NCBI GenBank assembly: GCA_964512485.1
Contig: CAZEHJ010000007.1
Coordinates: forward strand, 7,134-71,133
Origin: CAZEHJ01 sp964512485
GTDB lineage: Bacteria > Bacteroidota > Rhodothermia > Rhodothermales > UBA10348
Length of the DNA: 64,000 nucleotides
Direction: 5' to 3'
The translations under genes were made by a program, and so were the position numbers. Numbering within the stretch: position 1 is the stretch's first letter; each line of letters starts with the position of its first letter. Below the pieces are notes generated by a model. It was given only the letters and a program-made list of their open reading frames with translations. It did no database searches and had not been told where the DNA came from. Shown in pieces: positions 18,507-25,924 of the stretch.

Positions 18507-19517
18507 TCAGATCGATTCAGGGTTGTCCCGTATCGCTTCGCGGGCTGAGTCCAATTCAAGGACTCCCCGATTTGCTGCATGTTCGAGTTTGACCCGGGCA
18601 TCTCTCTCCACGCGGACCGGAAGATGCGTCGGCATGATAAGGGTTCCGTCACCTTGAGGATATCTCGTTGATCGGACATGGACTGGTATACAGGCCTGCA
18701 GGACCGGTTCAAATGCCTCACTATGCATGCCGAGCTGATTCGCTTCGTTCCACGTTGTGGCGTCTTCGAGCAACAGAAACAGAAATTTCCCCGCGCCCTC
18801 TACCTTGTTGGGGTCTGCGGTATAAAGGCCATCAACATCGGTCCAACGGTCAAACTTGGAGGCGTGAATGGCTTCGGCGATGAGCGCTGCGGAATAATCA
18901 CTTCCACCCCTCCCCAGCGTGATCGTATGCCCTTCTTTCGTTCCGCCGATGTATCCGGTGACGACCGGCAGCACGTCTTTGCTCCAGTTGCGGTGCCAGG
19001 ATTCTGTTTTGGCGAATGTCTGATTGCGATCCACAACCCATGTATTCGAGGGGCACCTGACTACTCGTAAGAACGATCGCGAATCCACAGCCTGTGCAGA
19101 TACCTCATTTTGCTCGAGCAAAAGTGCGACCAACGGAGCAGACATGAGCTCGCCGATACCAAGAATGCCGTGGGATCGTACATCTGGGTCATGATGGCGA
19201 CAGACGTCACGAAGCATCTCCACCCTGTTCGAAAGTACGCTCAGATAGGTTGTGCGGCGGTCGTACTCAAGCACTTCGCGAGCTAATTCCACGTGACGCG
19301 CAACGAGCCTGCGAATCAGGGATGCGGTTTTCTTGGGCTTCGTTTCAGCTTCCAGACTGACCAAAAGGTCCGTTACGCCGGAAAGCGCTGAAACCACGAG
19401 CACGGGTTCGCCAGACTCCGTCTCGCCTTTTACAATGCGGACAAGTCTCTTCAGCGCTTCGGAAGATCCTACCGAAGTGCCACCGAACTTCAGAACTTTG
19501 ACTACAGAGGTCGACAT
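18507..19517 (-). CDS. lysC: Aspartate kinase, catalytic domain without ACT regulatory domains
   Basis: It phosphorylates aspartate in the first step of the Met/Thr/Lys pathway. The 336-residue protein has the N-terminal KFGGTSVGS motif (from K10), a central GELMSAPLVA block and TLGRGGSDYSAALIA (about 200-214), then WTDVDGLYTADP. The catalytic fold ends near residue 300 (VHVRSTRYPQGDGTLI), and only about 35 residues follow. Usual lysC proteins carry two ACT domains (about 400-450 residues total) that sense lysine or threonine. Here they are absent, so allosteric control is probably missing and regulation would fall to the riboswitch. It starts two bases after the SDR stop. Confidence 0.92.
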   Translation of the reverse strand: MSTSVVKVLKFGGTSVGSSEALKRLVRIVKGETESGEPVLVVSALSGVTDLLVSLEAETKPKKTASLIRRLVARHVELAREVLEYDRRTTYLSVLSNRVEMLRDVCRHHDPDVRSHGILGIGELMSAPLVALLLEQNEVSAQAVDSRSFLRVVRCPSNTWVVDRNQTFAKTESWHRNWSKDVLPVVTGYIGGTKEGHTITLGRGGSDYSAALIAEAIHASKFDRWTDVDGLYTADPNKVEGAGKFLFLLLEDATTWNEANQLGMHSEAFEPVLQACIPVHVRSTRYPQGDGTLIMPTHLPVRVERDARVKLEHAANRGVLELDSAREAIRDNPESI

Positions 19518-19519
19518 TC

Positions 19520-20278
19520 TTATCGCACGTAGCTGGCTGCGTTAATATCAATGCTCGTACCAGTCGCATGATCCGAGAGCCCGCTCACAAGGAGTACGAC
19601 CATGGGTGCGACATCGGCAGGCTCAGTAAGGCGGTCGAGGGCGATTCCACCTTTTACGAATTCCTCGCCATACGCATCGATGGCGTCCTGGGCCATCGCT
19701 GTTCGGACGAATCCGGGTGCAACGGTGAACGCTTTTATCCCGTCCTTTCCAAACGCACGGGCAACCGATCGGGCCAGAGAAACCATGGCCCCTTTCGAAG
19801 CGGCGTATGCGAGATAGTCTTCTGAATCCCCACGGAATGCGGCGCGGGATGCCATGTAAACAATATGACCTACCCCTCTTTCCTGGAAGTGTGGAACGGC
19901 CGCTCGGGTCAGAATGGCTGCCGCACGAGAATTGACGTTCAGCGTGCGGTCCCAGTCGGCGGTCCATGAGTCGAGATCATCATCAAGGGGTGCGTGAATC
20001 ACGATGCCCGCATTGTTGACAAGGGCATCCACTTTGCCATACGCAGCCAGCACATCGGAAAACAACGAGTTTGCCTCCTCGGCATTGGCTAGATCAGCCT
20101 GGAAAATTCTGGCTCCATTGCCGATCTCGCTGCATAGCGATTCCGCTTCGTCTGCAGAGCGCCCATAGTGGACAGCAACCGTGGCTCCTGAAGCTCCCAG
20201 TTGCTTTGCAATTTCGCGTCCGATACCGCGACTGGCTCCGGTAACCAGAATGACTTTATCCGTCAGATCAATGTGCAT
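19520..20278 (-). CDS. Short-chain dehydrogenase/reductase inside the methionine operon
   Basis: A 252-residue classical SDR with TGASRGIG, the NNAG motif, the Ser in YMASRAA and the YAASK catalytic pair. The C-terminus ends IDINAASYVR rather than the common VDGG ending. The start at 20278 (MHIDLTDKVILVTGASRG) overlaps the metX stop by 11 bases, and its stop is two bases before lysC, so it is translationally embedded between metX and lysC. The operon has every enzyme from aspartate to cystathionine except homoserine dehydrogenase. The SDR might fill that role, act on another intermediate, or simply be a 3-oxoacyl-ACP reductase-like passenger. I cannot assign a substrate. Confidence 0.85.
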   Translation of the reverse strand: MHIDLTDKVILVTGASRGIGREIAKQLGASGATVAVHYGRSADEAESLCSEIGNGARIFQADLANAEEANSLFSDVLAAYGKVDALVNNAGIVIHAPLDDDLDSWTADWDRTLNVNSRAAAILTRAAVPHFQERGVGHIVYMASRAAFRGDSEDYLAYAASKGAMVSLARSVARAFGKDGIKAFTVAPGFVRTAMAQDAIDAYGEEFVKGGIALDRLTEPADVAPMVVLLVSGLSDHATGTSIDINAASYVR

Positions 20279-21338
20279 GCCGATGAACGCGTACGTGTTT
20301 AGGATGCTGTATGGTTTTGCCAACCAGCCAGCGGGTAATTTTGCGATTGAGCGTATCTGCTTCCAGCAGGAAGGCGTCGTGTCCGTGAGAGGAATGGACG
20401 ACTTCAAGGACTGCATTTGGAATATGCTCAGCCAATTCCTCCTGTTCATTCAGGGGAAAAAGGACGTCGGAATCTATACCCACAACCAGCACTTCCTGCT
20501 CAATGGAGGCCAGCACTTTTTCGTACTCGCCCCTGCCTCTGGATACATCATGCGAGTTCGACATCTGAGAAAGGCGCACGTAGCTGTTCGCATCGAAGCG
20601 ATCGATCAGCTTCTTACCCTGATATCTCAAATACGTCTCAACAGAAAATGAATCCTCCGCTGGAACGATATCCCTGGCGAATCGATCCCTGAACGATGTC
20701 GGGTTGCGATAGGACAACATGGCCATCATGCGGGCGGCGGCCAGTCCGCCGTCAGGCGGACTGGCCGCCGAGTAAAATCCGTCATTCCAATTTGGATCGG
20801 CGTAGATCGCCTGCCGCTGAGCTTCGCTCCAGCCAATGCACCACGCCGAGTGTCTGCCACTCGTTGCAATCGCGATGACACGTCGCAATTTTGGATCGAT
20901 AAGCGCCCATTCGAGCGCTATCATGCCACCCAACGAGCTTCCAATAGTGGCTTCTACGCCGTCAATACCGATCTCATCGAGAAGTCTGCGCTGAATGCGG
21001 ACGTTGTCACGGACGGTGGTGACCGGAAATGCGCCTGAGTACGTCGATCCCGTGTCCGGATCGATCGTAGTCGGACCGGTAGAGCCATAACAGGAGCCCA
21101 GAAGATTGACACAGACGATGAAATATTTGTTTGTGTCCAGTGTGCGCCCCAGGCCAAAAAGTGGAGCCCACCAGTTTTCTACATTGCTGTCACCGGTCAG
21201 CGAGTGACAGGCCACGACGACATTGCTTCGCGCGGCGTTCAGTGTCCCCCAGGTTCGATAGGCCAGATCGACATCCTTGAGGATGGTCCCATCTTCCAGC
21301 TCGAAGGACTCAAGTGTGTGGATCTTCAGTTCAGACAT
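20268..21338 (-). CDS. metX: Homoserine O-acetyltransferase
   Basis: It transfers acetyl from acetyl-CoA to homoserine, activating it for sulfur transfer in methionine synthesis. The 356-residue alpha/beta-hydrolase shows the nucleophile elbow GSSLGG (S135), the catalytic Asp in IDSDVLFP (D291) and His in HGHDAF (H320), plus the NLLGSCYGSTGP oxyanion block. It overlaps the metB stop by 8 bases and the SDR start by 11. A perfect 16-bp inverted repeat lies inside the coding sequence (20735-20770). Acetyl versus succinyl specificity is inferred from the MetX fold. Confidence 0.95.
   Translation of the reverse strand: MSELKIHTLESFELEDGTILKDVDLAYRTWGTLNAARSNVVVACHSLTGDSNVENWWAPLFGLGRTLDTNKYFIVCVNLLGSCYGSTGPTTIDPDTGSTYSGAFPVTTVRDNVRIQRRLLDEIGIDGVEATIGSSLGGMIALEWALIDPKLRRVIAIATSGRHSAWCIGWSEAQRQAIYADPNWNDGFYSAASPPDGGLAAARMMAMLSYRNPTSFRDRFARDIVPAEDSFSVETYLRYQGKKLIDRFDANSYVRLSQMSNSHDVSRGRGEYEKVLASIEQEVLVVGIDSDVLFPLNEQEELAEHIPNAVLEVVHSSHGHDAFLLEADTLNRKITRWLVGKTIQHPKHVRVHRHAH
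20735..20770. repeat. Perfect 16-bp inverted repeat inside metX
   Basis: CGGCGGCCAGTCCGCC (20735-20750), loop GTCA, then its exact complement (20755-20770). In the minus-strand mRNA it forms a very stable stem with a four-base loop, coding for residues SAASPPDGGLAA of MetX. There is no U-run after it, so it is not an intrinsic terminator. Confidence 0.9.
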
Positions 21339-22521
21339 TGGCCGTTTCAGAGGTGTTAGCTGATCTGGTTGTCCTACATCGCGAATGCTCCAGGGCCTGT
21401 TCGAGGTCTGCGAGCAGGTCTTCGATATGCTCTACACCGACAGAAAGACGGATTACGCTGTCCGTAATACCGGCCTCTTCCCGGGCCTCGATGCGCATGG
21501 AAGCATGACTCATTGTGGATGGTTGTTCGATGAGAGATTCCACTCCACCCAATGATTCGGCCAGGGTGAACACCTGCGTCGAAGAGAGCAGCCGTCTGAT
21601 GGCCGTCGCATCACCCTTGATTTTGAATGACACCATTCCTCCGAATCCGGACTGTTGTTCGGTTGCGAGAGCATGATCCGGATGAGTGGTCAGGCCGGGG
21701 TAATACACCTCCTCGACCAGATCGTGATTGTCCAGATATCCAGCAACCGCGTGGGCATTTTCTTCGTGCTGACGCAATCTCAAAGGAAGCGTCTTCAGTC
21801 CACGAAGCACCAACCAGCTGTCAAACGGCACAGTGGTAGCGCCCGAGGCGTTGGCCGCAAAGTGAACCAGATTACGACCTTCCTCCGTTGCAGCTACGAC
21901 CACTCCGCCGACTACATCGGAATGACCATTCAGATACTTGGTCGTCGAATGCACGACGTAGTCTGCCCCAAAATCGAACGGTTTCTGAAAGAGCGGAGAC
22001 AAAAATGTGTTGTCCACGGCGAAGTCGATTCCTGCATCCGCGGCAATCTTGCCAATCTTGCGCAGGTCGTACACGCGCAGCAGAGGATTGGAAGGTGTTT
22101 CAACCCATACAAGCCTGGTTTCCGGCCGCAGATTCAGCGCCAGATTCAATGGATCACTCAGGTCCACGAACGAAACACTGAGTTTCCCCTGATTCTGAAG
22201 CCAGGTCAGCAGTCTCTCAGTTCCTCCGTAGCAGTCGTGAGAACAGACGACGTGGGCGTCGGACGAATACAGAGACAGCACCGTAGCAACGGCTGCCATA
22301 CCGCTGGCGACGCAAACCGCTCCAGCACCTCCTTCCAGGTCTGCGAGCGTCGATTCCAGCGCAGCGCGCGTGGGATTGCCGCTTCTTGAATAGTCATACT
22401 CAGGCTTGCCGTTCGTGTCATCGAAACGAAAAATGGCAGTCTGGTAAATCGGAAGAGAAACGCTCTTGTAGGCTCCATCGGTGTGCTGGCCGGCGAGCGT
22501 GAGACGCGTTTGAGGATGCAT
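21331..22521 (-). CDS. metB: Cystathionine gamma-synthase / O-acetylhomoserine-dependent PLP enzyme
   Basis: A 396-residue Cys/Met-metabolism PLP enzyme. The Schiff-base lysine is K195 in HSTTKYLNGHSD. The YSRSGNPTR block contacts PLP phosphate in the neighbouring subunit, and AVDNTF carries the PLP-binding Asp. Its length and the SGHSD-type motif fit cystathionine gamma-synthase, which couples activated homoserine to cysteine. Distinguishing it from cystathionine gamma-lyase rests on context: it is first in an operon with metX, lysC and asd behind a SAM riboswitch. Its C-terminal tail (about 15 residues) is longer than usual and overlaps the metX start. Confidence 0.92.
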   Translation of the reverse strand: MHPQTRLTLAGQHTDGAYKSVSLPIYQTAIFRFDDTNGKPEYDYSRSGNPTRAALESTLADLEGGAGAVCVASGMAAVATVLSLYSSDAHVVCSHDCYGGTERLLTWLQNQGKLSVSFVDLSDPLNLALNLRPETRLVWVETPSNPLLRVYDLRKIGKIAADAGIDFAVDNTFLSPLFQKPFDFGADYVVHSTTKYLNGHSDVVGGVVVAATEEGRNLVHFAANASGATTVPFDSWLVLRGLKTLPLRLRQHEENAHAVAGYLDNHDLVEEVYYPGLTTHPDHALATEQQSGFGGMVSFKIKGDATAIRRLLSSTQVFTLAESLGGVESLIEQPSTMSHASMRIEAREEAGITDSVIRLSVGVEHIEDLLADLEQALEHSRCRTTRSANTSETANV

Positions 22522-22728
22522 GGTCTTGATCGGTTAAGTATCTCGGGTTTCATATTGCTTCCACCCGGAAGTCCGATCTCAGTGCCTTTCGAATTCGCAG
22601 CTTGTGGCGCGCCAGATCCAGAAGGGAAATGCGCCGGCCGAAGCCTCATGAGCTTCAATGATCGTAAACACGGTCACTGCCCATGGCATTTGCCCATCTT
22701 TGCCTTTGGTTTCGAAAAAAGAGGATAT

Positions 22729-22757
22729 AAAAAAACCCTCCGGATAAATCGGGAGGG
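22729..22757 (-). terminator. SAM-controlled transcription terminator (riboswitch expression platform)
   Basis: On the minus strand, CCCTCC (complement of 22752-22757) pairs with GGAGGG (complement of 22736-22741) and is followed by a run of seven U (22735-22729). It lies about 25 bases after the SAM-I aptamer and 208 bases before metB. A further stem built on GAAGCAGTGCTTC (22765-22777) sits between aptamer and terminator and may be part of the antiterminator switch. Confidence 0.85.
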
Positions 22758-22783
22758 TCGCCATCGAAGCAGTGCTTCGGCGT

Positions 22784-22896
22784 CCTTCCCATCATCCTCG
22801 AAACTTCGAGCAGGATTTAGCACCATTTGATCTCCTATTGGAGTTCCGGTTGCTACGACGTCTTAGGGCCTGTCCCTCGGTCGTTCTTGATGGAAG
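22784..22896 (-). ncRNA. SAM-I (S-box) riboswitch aptamer
   Basis: Read on the minus strand the sequence shows the conserved S-box core in order: a P1 5' strand CTTCCATC, then ACCGAGGGACAGGCCC, then GCAACC, then GGTGCTAAATCC, and the closing P1 strand GATGATGGGAAG. The total of about 113 nt is normal. Binding of S-adenosylmethionine should stabilise P1 and allow the downstream terminator to form, switching off metB-metX-SDR-lysC-asd when SAM is plentiful. Confidence 0.95.
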
Positions 22897-22901
22897 TGCG
22901 G

Positions 22902-22934
22902 CAAGTATACGGCACGAACGCTTTTCTGTCCAAA
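22902..22934 (-). promoter_or_regulatory. Bacteroidota-type promoter of the methionine operon
   Basis: On the minus strand TTTG (22934-22931) is followed after 21 bases by TATACTTG (22909-22902), one change from TAnnTTTG. The end of the -7 element lies five bases before the riboswitch P1 stem, which is where transcription would be expected to start. Confidence 0.7.
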
Positions 22935-23135
22935 TGATGGCGGCATTGTCCTGCAATCTTGACAGATCCTCAACACGACCACTCTCCCCGATGATCACTC
23001 ATCCCCACCTGGTGTCCATTCATGTGCCCGATGTGACTATTCGGCCTGTATGATTCAGAAACAGCCCTTTTTGGGAACAGCAATTGAATGTAAAGACACC
23101 AGAACCCGCCGATCACATGGTTAAAGGAGACGGAA

Positions 23136-23549
23136 ATGAACGCAAACAAATTGAAAATCACGCTGCAAACAATAGCAGTTTCCCTGGTCTTGACGGGTTG
23201 CATATCGACTGCTGACGTGTCAAACGAAGCAACTCTCGACAACACAGGACAGATCGTCTGGCTGGAAAACGCACTTCAGGAAGAGGGTGTTTTTGTGTCA
23301 CCGAAAGGTCCGGCCGATCTGAACGTTCCGGCGATTTCGAGCACGCTGCTCGTTCTCGATGGACGAGACGTATTGAGCGTTTACGAGTTCGATGACCTGG
23401 AGCTTGCCTCCAGCGAAGCATATGAGTTCTCAAACATCCGGGCGGACAGCGATGTGTATCTGAAAGATGCTCTCGTGGTCGTTCGGACAAGTGGCCGGGA
23501 TACCGGGTTATCTCAAACGCTGAGGGAGATCATGGGGAACGCTCTTTAG
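23136..23549 (+). CDS. Small lipoprotein of unknown function, 137 aa
   Basis: The signal peptide MNANKLKITLQTIAVSLVLTGC ends in a good lipobox (LVLTGC, lipidated Cys 22). The mature part is about 115 residues, predicted mixed alpha/beta. It starts with an acidic linker, has a central strand-rich segment (STLLVLDGRDVLSVYEF) and ends with a short helix. I do not recognise the family. Purines precede the ATG (TTAAAGGAGACGGAA), one of the few recognisable Shine-Dalgarno-like sequences in the window. It is monocistronic and diverges from the methionine operon. Confidence 0.7.
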   Translation: MNANKLKITLQTIAVSLVLTGCISTADVSNEATLDNTGQIVWLENALQEEGVFVSPKGPADLNVPAISSTLLVLDGRDVLSVYEFDDLELASSEAYEFSNIRADSDVYLKDALVVVRTSGRDTGLSQTLREIMGNAL

Positions 23550-23592
23550 CGACCCGGTCGGTACGTCAGACTGAGCCTGAATCTTCCGGGGT

Positions 23593-23639
23593 GCGGGTGG
23601 GCGTGGTTGGTGGTGCATGATGAGTGGTCGCCCGCCCGC
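23593..23639 (+). terminator. Possible GC-rich hairpin after the small lipoprotein
   Basis: An 11-bp stem GCGGGTGGGCG / CGCCCGCCCGC (23593-23603 with 23629-23639, one G-T pair) encloses a 25-base loop. No T-run follows, so it may slow or stabilise rather than terminate; it lies between convergent genes. Confidence 0.3.
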
Positions 23640-23696
23640 ATTCCTGGAACAGAATTCTCTCAATCACAGAGATGCAGCGCCGGGAGGGTAGCCCTT

Positions 23697-24128
23697 TCAG
23701 GCGTCATCCCTCTTGGAATACTCCACTACCTCTCCTCGCTCAACGAAACGCTTCAGAAGCCGCAGGTAGGAGGCCCAGCAATACGACGAAATGCGGAAAT
23801 GATCGTTGGTCTCTGCCCACTTGCTGTGACGAAACGAGACCCACGTCCACTCGCCTTTCTCTTGCAGTTCAATACTGAGAAGGGTACCGGTCCAGTCCGG
23901 TTCTGCAGACGTGAATTCCCATCCGATCAACGAATCGGGGACCGCTGAAACCACCCGTCCTGTCCAGTCATATTCAGGTCCGAAATAGAACCTGTATTCC
24001 GAATTTATGTCCGGCCGACCCTCAGATTTCAGGGTCCACCACGCATCGAGTCCGTCGGGAGTCGTTATTGCCGCATAGACGTCTGCGGCGCATGCGTGAA
24101 TCGGAAGTTTATGATCAATGGCTGCCAT
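23697..24128 (-). CDS. SRPBCC (AHSA1/START-like) domain protein
   Basis: A 143-residue single-domain protein of the AHSA1 branch of the SRPBCC fold. It begins with the typical strand and PxxVYxAITxPDGLDAWW, continues with the EYRFYFGPEYDWTGRV strands, and ends in a long C-terminal helix (SYCWASYLRLLKRFVERGE). The fold forms a hydrophobic pocket for small ligands. No signal peptide is present. The start overlaps the end of the upstream FG-GAP gene by 14 bases, so the two are probably co-translated. The ligand is unknown. Confidence 0.8.
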   Translation of the reverse strand: MAAIDHKLPIHACAADVYAAITTPDGLDAWWTLKSEGRPDINSEYRFYFGPEYDWTGRVVSAVPDSLIGWEFTSAEPDWTGTLLSIELQEKGEWTWVSFRHSKWAETNDHFRISSYCWASYLRLLKRFVERGEVVEYSKRDDA

Positions 24129-25836
24129 TGCTTTCTGCTGGATTACCAGACAGAATAAGCGTCCTTCCGGATTGATACCCGTTTTTCATGCTGTACGCTG
24201 ATGTGATAAGGAAGTCCGGATAGCCATCGCCGTCAACGTCTCCCATCCCCGTCGTATCAAATCCGAGCGTCTCGCCAGCCACCTTTCCAGTAATGGTGTA
24301 GAGCAACGAAGCATCCCTTCCGGAATGGATGTACAACTTTCCACCCGAAACAGCGGCACTTCTATGCTGCCAGGCTCCAACGACCAGATCATCATATCCA
24401 TCCAGGTTTACATCTCCGGCATCGGAGATCCCGATTCCGTATCCATCTCCTGCCGTTTCACCACTGAGGCTGTACAGCTTCGAACCGTCCGCTCCCGAAT
24501 ACAGGTACACTTTACCAGCGCCCGTGGCTACCGAATTGTCCCCCCAGTCAGAGATGTACACATCCTGATGTCCGTCCGCATTGAGGTCTCCGACCACTGA
24601 CAAGAACATGCTTCCGTAGGCCCCCGCTCCCGAGTCGGGCTCGGCTACGAACTGGGCTTCCTGAGACAGGGAATTGTAAACATATGCTTTACCGGTCCCA
24701 CGTTCTCCAGCACCCGGAGCCCCGATAACAAACGTAAATCCTTTGTCGTGCGAAGTGCCTGAGACCGATGAACCAAATCCGTGTCCCGCCCCTTCACCAT
24801 TGACTGTCAGAAGTGTCGACTGGTCTGCTCCCGAGATAATGTGGATTGAACCAGTCTGAGAAAGGTCGCCTCCGTTGATGGCTCCCCCCCAAACCTGAAA
24901 CGGCTGTCCGATGAGCACATCCGAATGGCCATCGCCATTTGCATCTCCGATGCCCTTGACCGACAGACCGAAAGCTCCTGGAGCTTCATCTCCTGAAACA
25001 GTGAAAAGAACCTCTCCATCCGTTCCTGAATAGACGCGAACCTGATTGGCGTACGGCGCTCCGGCCACCACATCGGGTACCCCGTCTGCATTTACGTCAC
25101 CCGCAGCCTCGATTCCGTGACCAAGCCTTCCGCCCGGCCATTCACCCGTAGCCGTCCAGAGAAGATCACCTTTGCGTCCTGAATAGACATAAATCTTGCC
25201 CAGGCCACTGGAAAAACCAGGAGAAGACGTCGTGACATCGTTCACACCATCACCATCCACATCGCCAATGTTGCGAGCTATCCAGCCAAACGTGTCGCCG
25301 GCCTGTTCGCCGTACCAATCCTGAATGACCTTTGTGCCTTCTACAAATGAATCCAGAAATTCCTCATCTGCCGGGAAAAGATCTCGATAGCGCGGATCAT
25401 CGTTGATATTCGCAGCCGCTGGCGAAGCGCCAATGTTTGCTGCCAATACGGCTCCGGAATCTCGCGCGTCGAAAAGCCATTTGAATGCCTCGTCGTGGTT
25501 GTCGACAAATGCGTATGCGACTCCCAGATTAAACATGATGCCCGGCGTTCCGGGGGCTTTTTCTGCCGCCATTTTGAAAGCTTCCAGGGAGGCTTCAAAA
25601 CTCGAATTCCTCCGCTGAACCGTACCCAGAGTCGTCCATCCCTGAACGAAATCAGGATGATCGGCAGTGAGAGCATTCAGTTGGCTGATTCCCTCAGCAG
25701 TCTGGCCAGAGTTTATCTGGCTCATGGCAGCACCGAGTCGGGCGGCCGGTGTTTTTGTACCCGGCGTCTGGCCGAAAACAGGCAGCGCAACCATGCAAAG
25801 AAAGCATACTGCTGCCGAAAAGAGGTTCTTGGGCAT
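24115..25836 (-). CDS. Secreted TPR / FG-GAP (integrin-alpha-like) repeat protein
   Basis: A 573-residue exported protein with a cleavable signal peptide (residues 1-22, ending VFGQ). Residues about 28-125 form two to three TPR units (SGQTAEGISQLNALTADHPD, SSFEASLEAFKMAAEKAPG). From about residue 170 there are at least six FG-GAP repeats with the calcium-binding pattern DVDGDGxxD / DANGDGHSD / DLNADGHQD and GKIYVYSG strands, which build a seven-bladed propeller. The combination of TPR and FG-GAP in one protein is uncommon. No T9SS sorting domain is visible at its C-terminus. It is likely periplasmic or surface-exposed and protein-binding. Confidence 0.85.
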   Translation of the reverse strand: MPKNLFSAAVCFLCMVALPVFGQTPGTKTPAARLGAAMSQINSGQTAEGISQLNALTADHPDFVQGWTTLGTVQRRNSSFEASLEAFKMAAEKAPGTPGIMFNLGVAYAFVDNHDEAFKWLFDARDSGAVLAANIGASPAAANINDDPRYRDLFPADEEFLDSFVEGTKVIQDWYGEQAGDTFGWIARNIGDVDGDGVNDVTTSSPGFSSGLGKIYVYSGRKGDLLWTATGEWPGGRLGHGIEAAGDVNADGVPDVVAGAPYANQVRVYSGTDGEVLFTVSGDEAPGAFGLSVKGIGDANGDGHSDVLIGQPFQVWGGAINGGDLSQTGSIHIISGADQSTLLTVNGEGAGHGFGSSVSGTSHDKGFTFVIGAPGAGERGTGKAYVYNSLSQEAQFVAEPDSGAGAYGSMFLSVVGDLNADGHQDVYISDWGDNSVATGAGKVYLYSGADGSKLYSLSGETAGDGYGIGISDAGDVNLDGYDDLVVGAWQHRSAAVSGGKLYIHSGRDASLLYTITGKVAGETLGFDTTGMGDVDGDGYPDFLITSAYSMKNGYQSGRTLILSGNPAESNGSH

Positions 25837-25924
25837 TTTGATGGCAAATTGGTTAGGCAGAACCTACCAAATCATGCTCAGAACCGGACCATTTTTAACA
25901 TGGGAGGACTTTTTGACGCCGTGA

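Noticed and set aside
19520..20449. Longer SDR product starting at 20449
   Set aside because: The extra 57 residues overlap metX extensively and have no family match; the SDR N-terminus fits ATG 20278.
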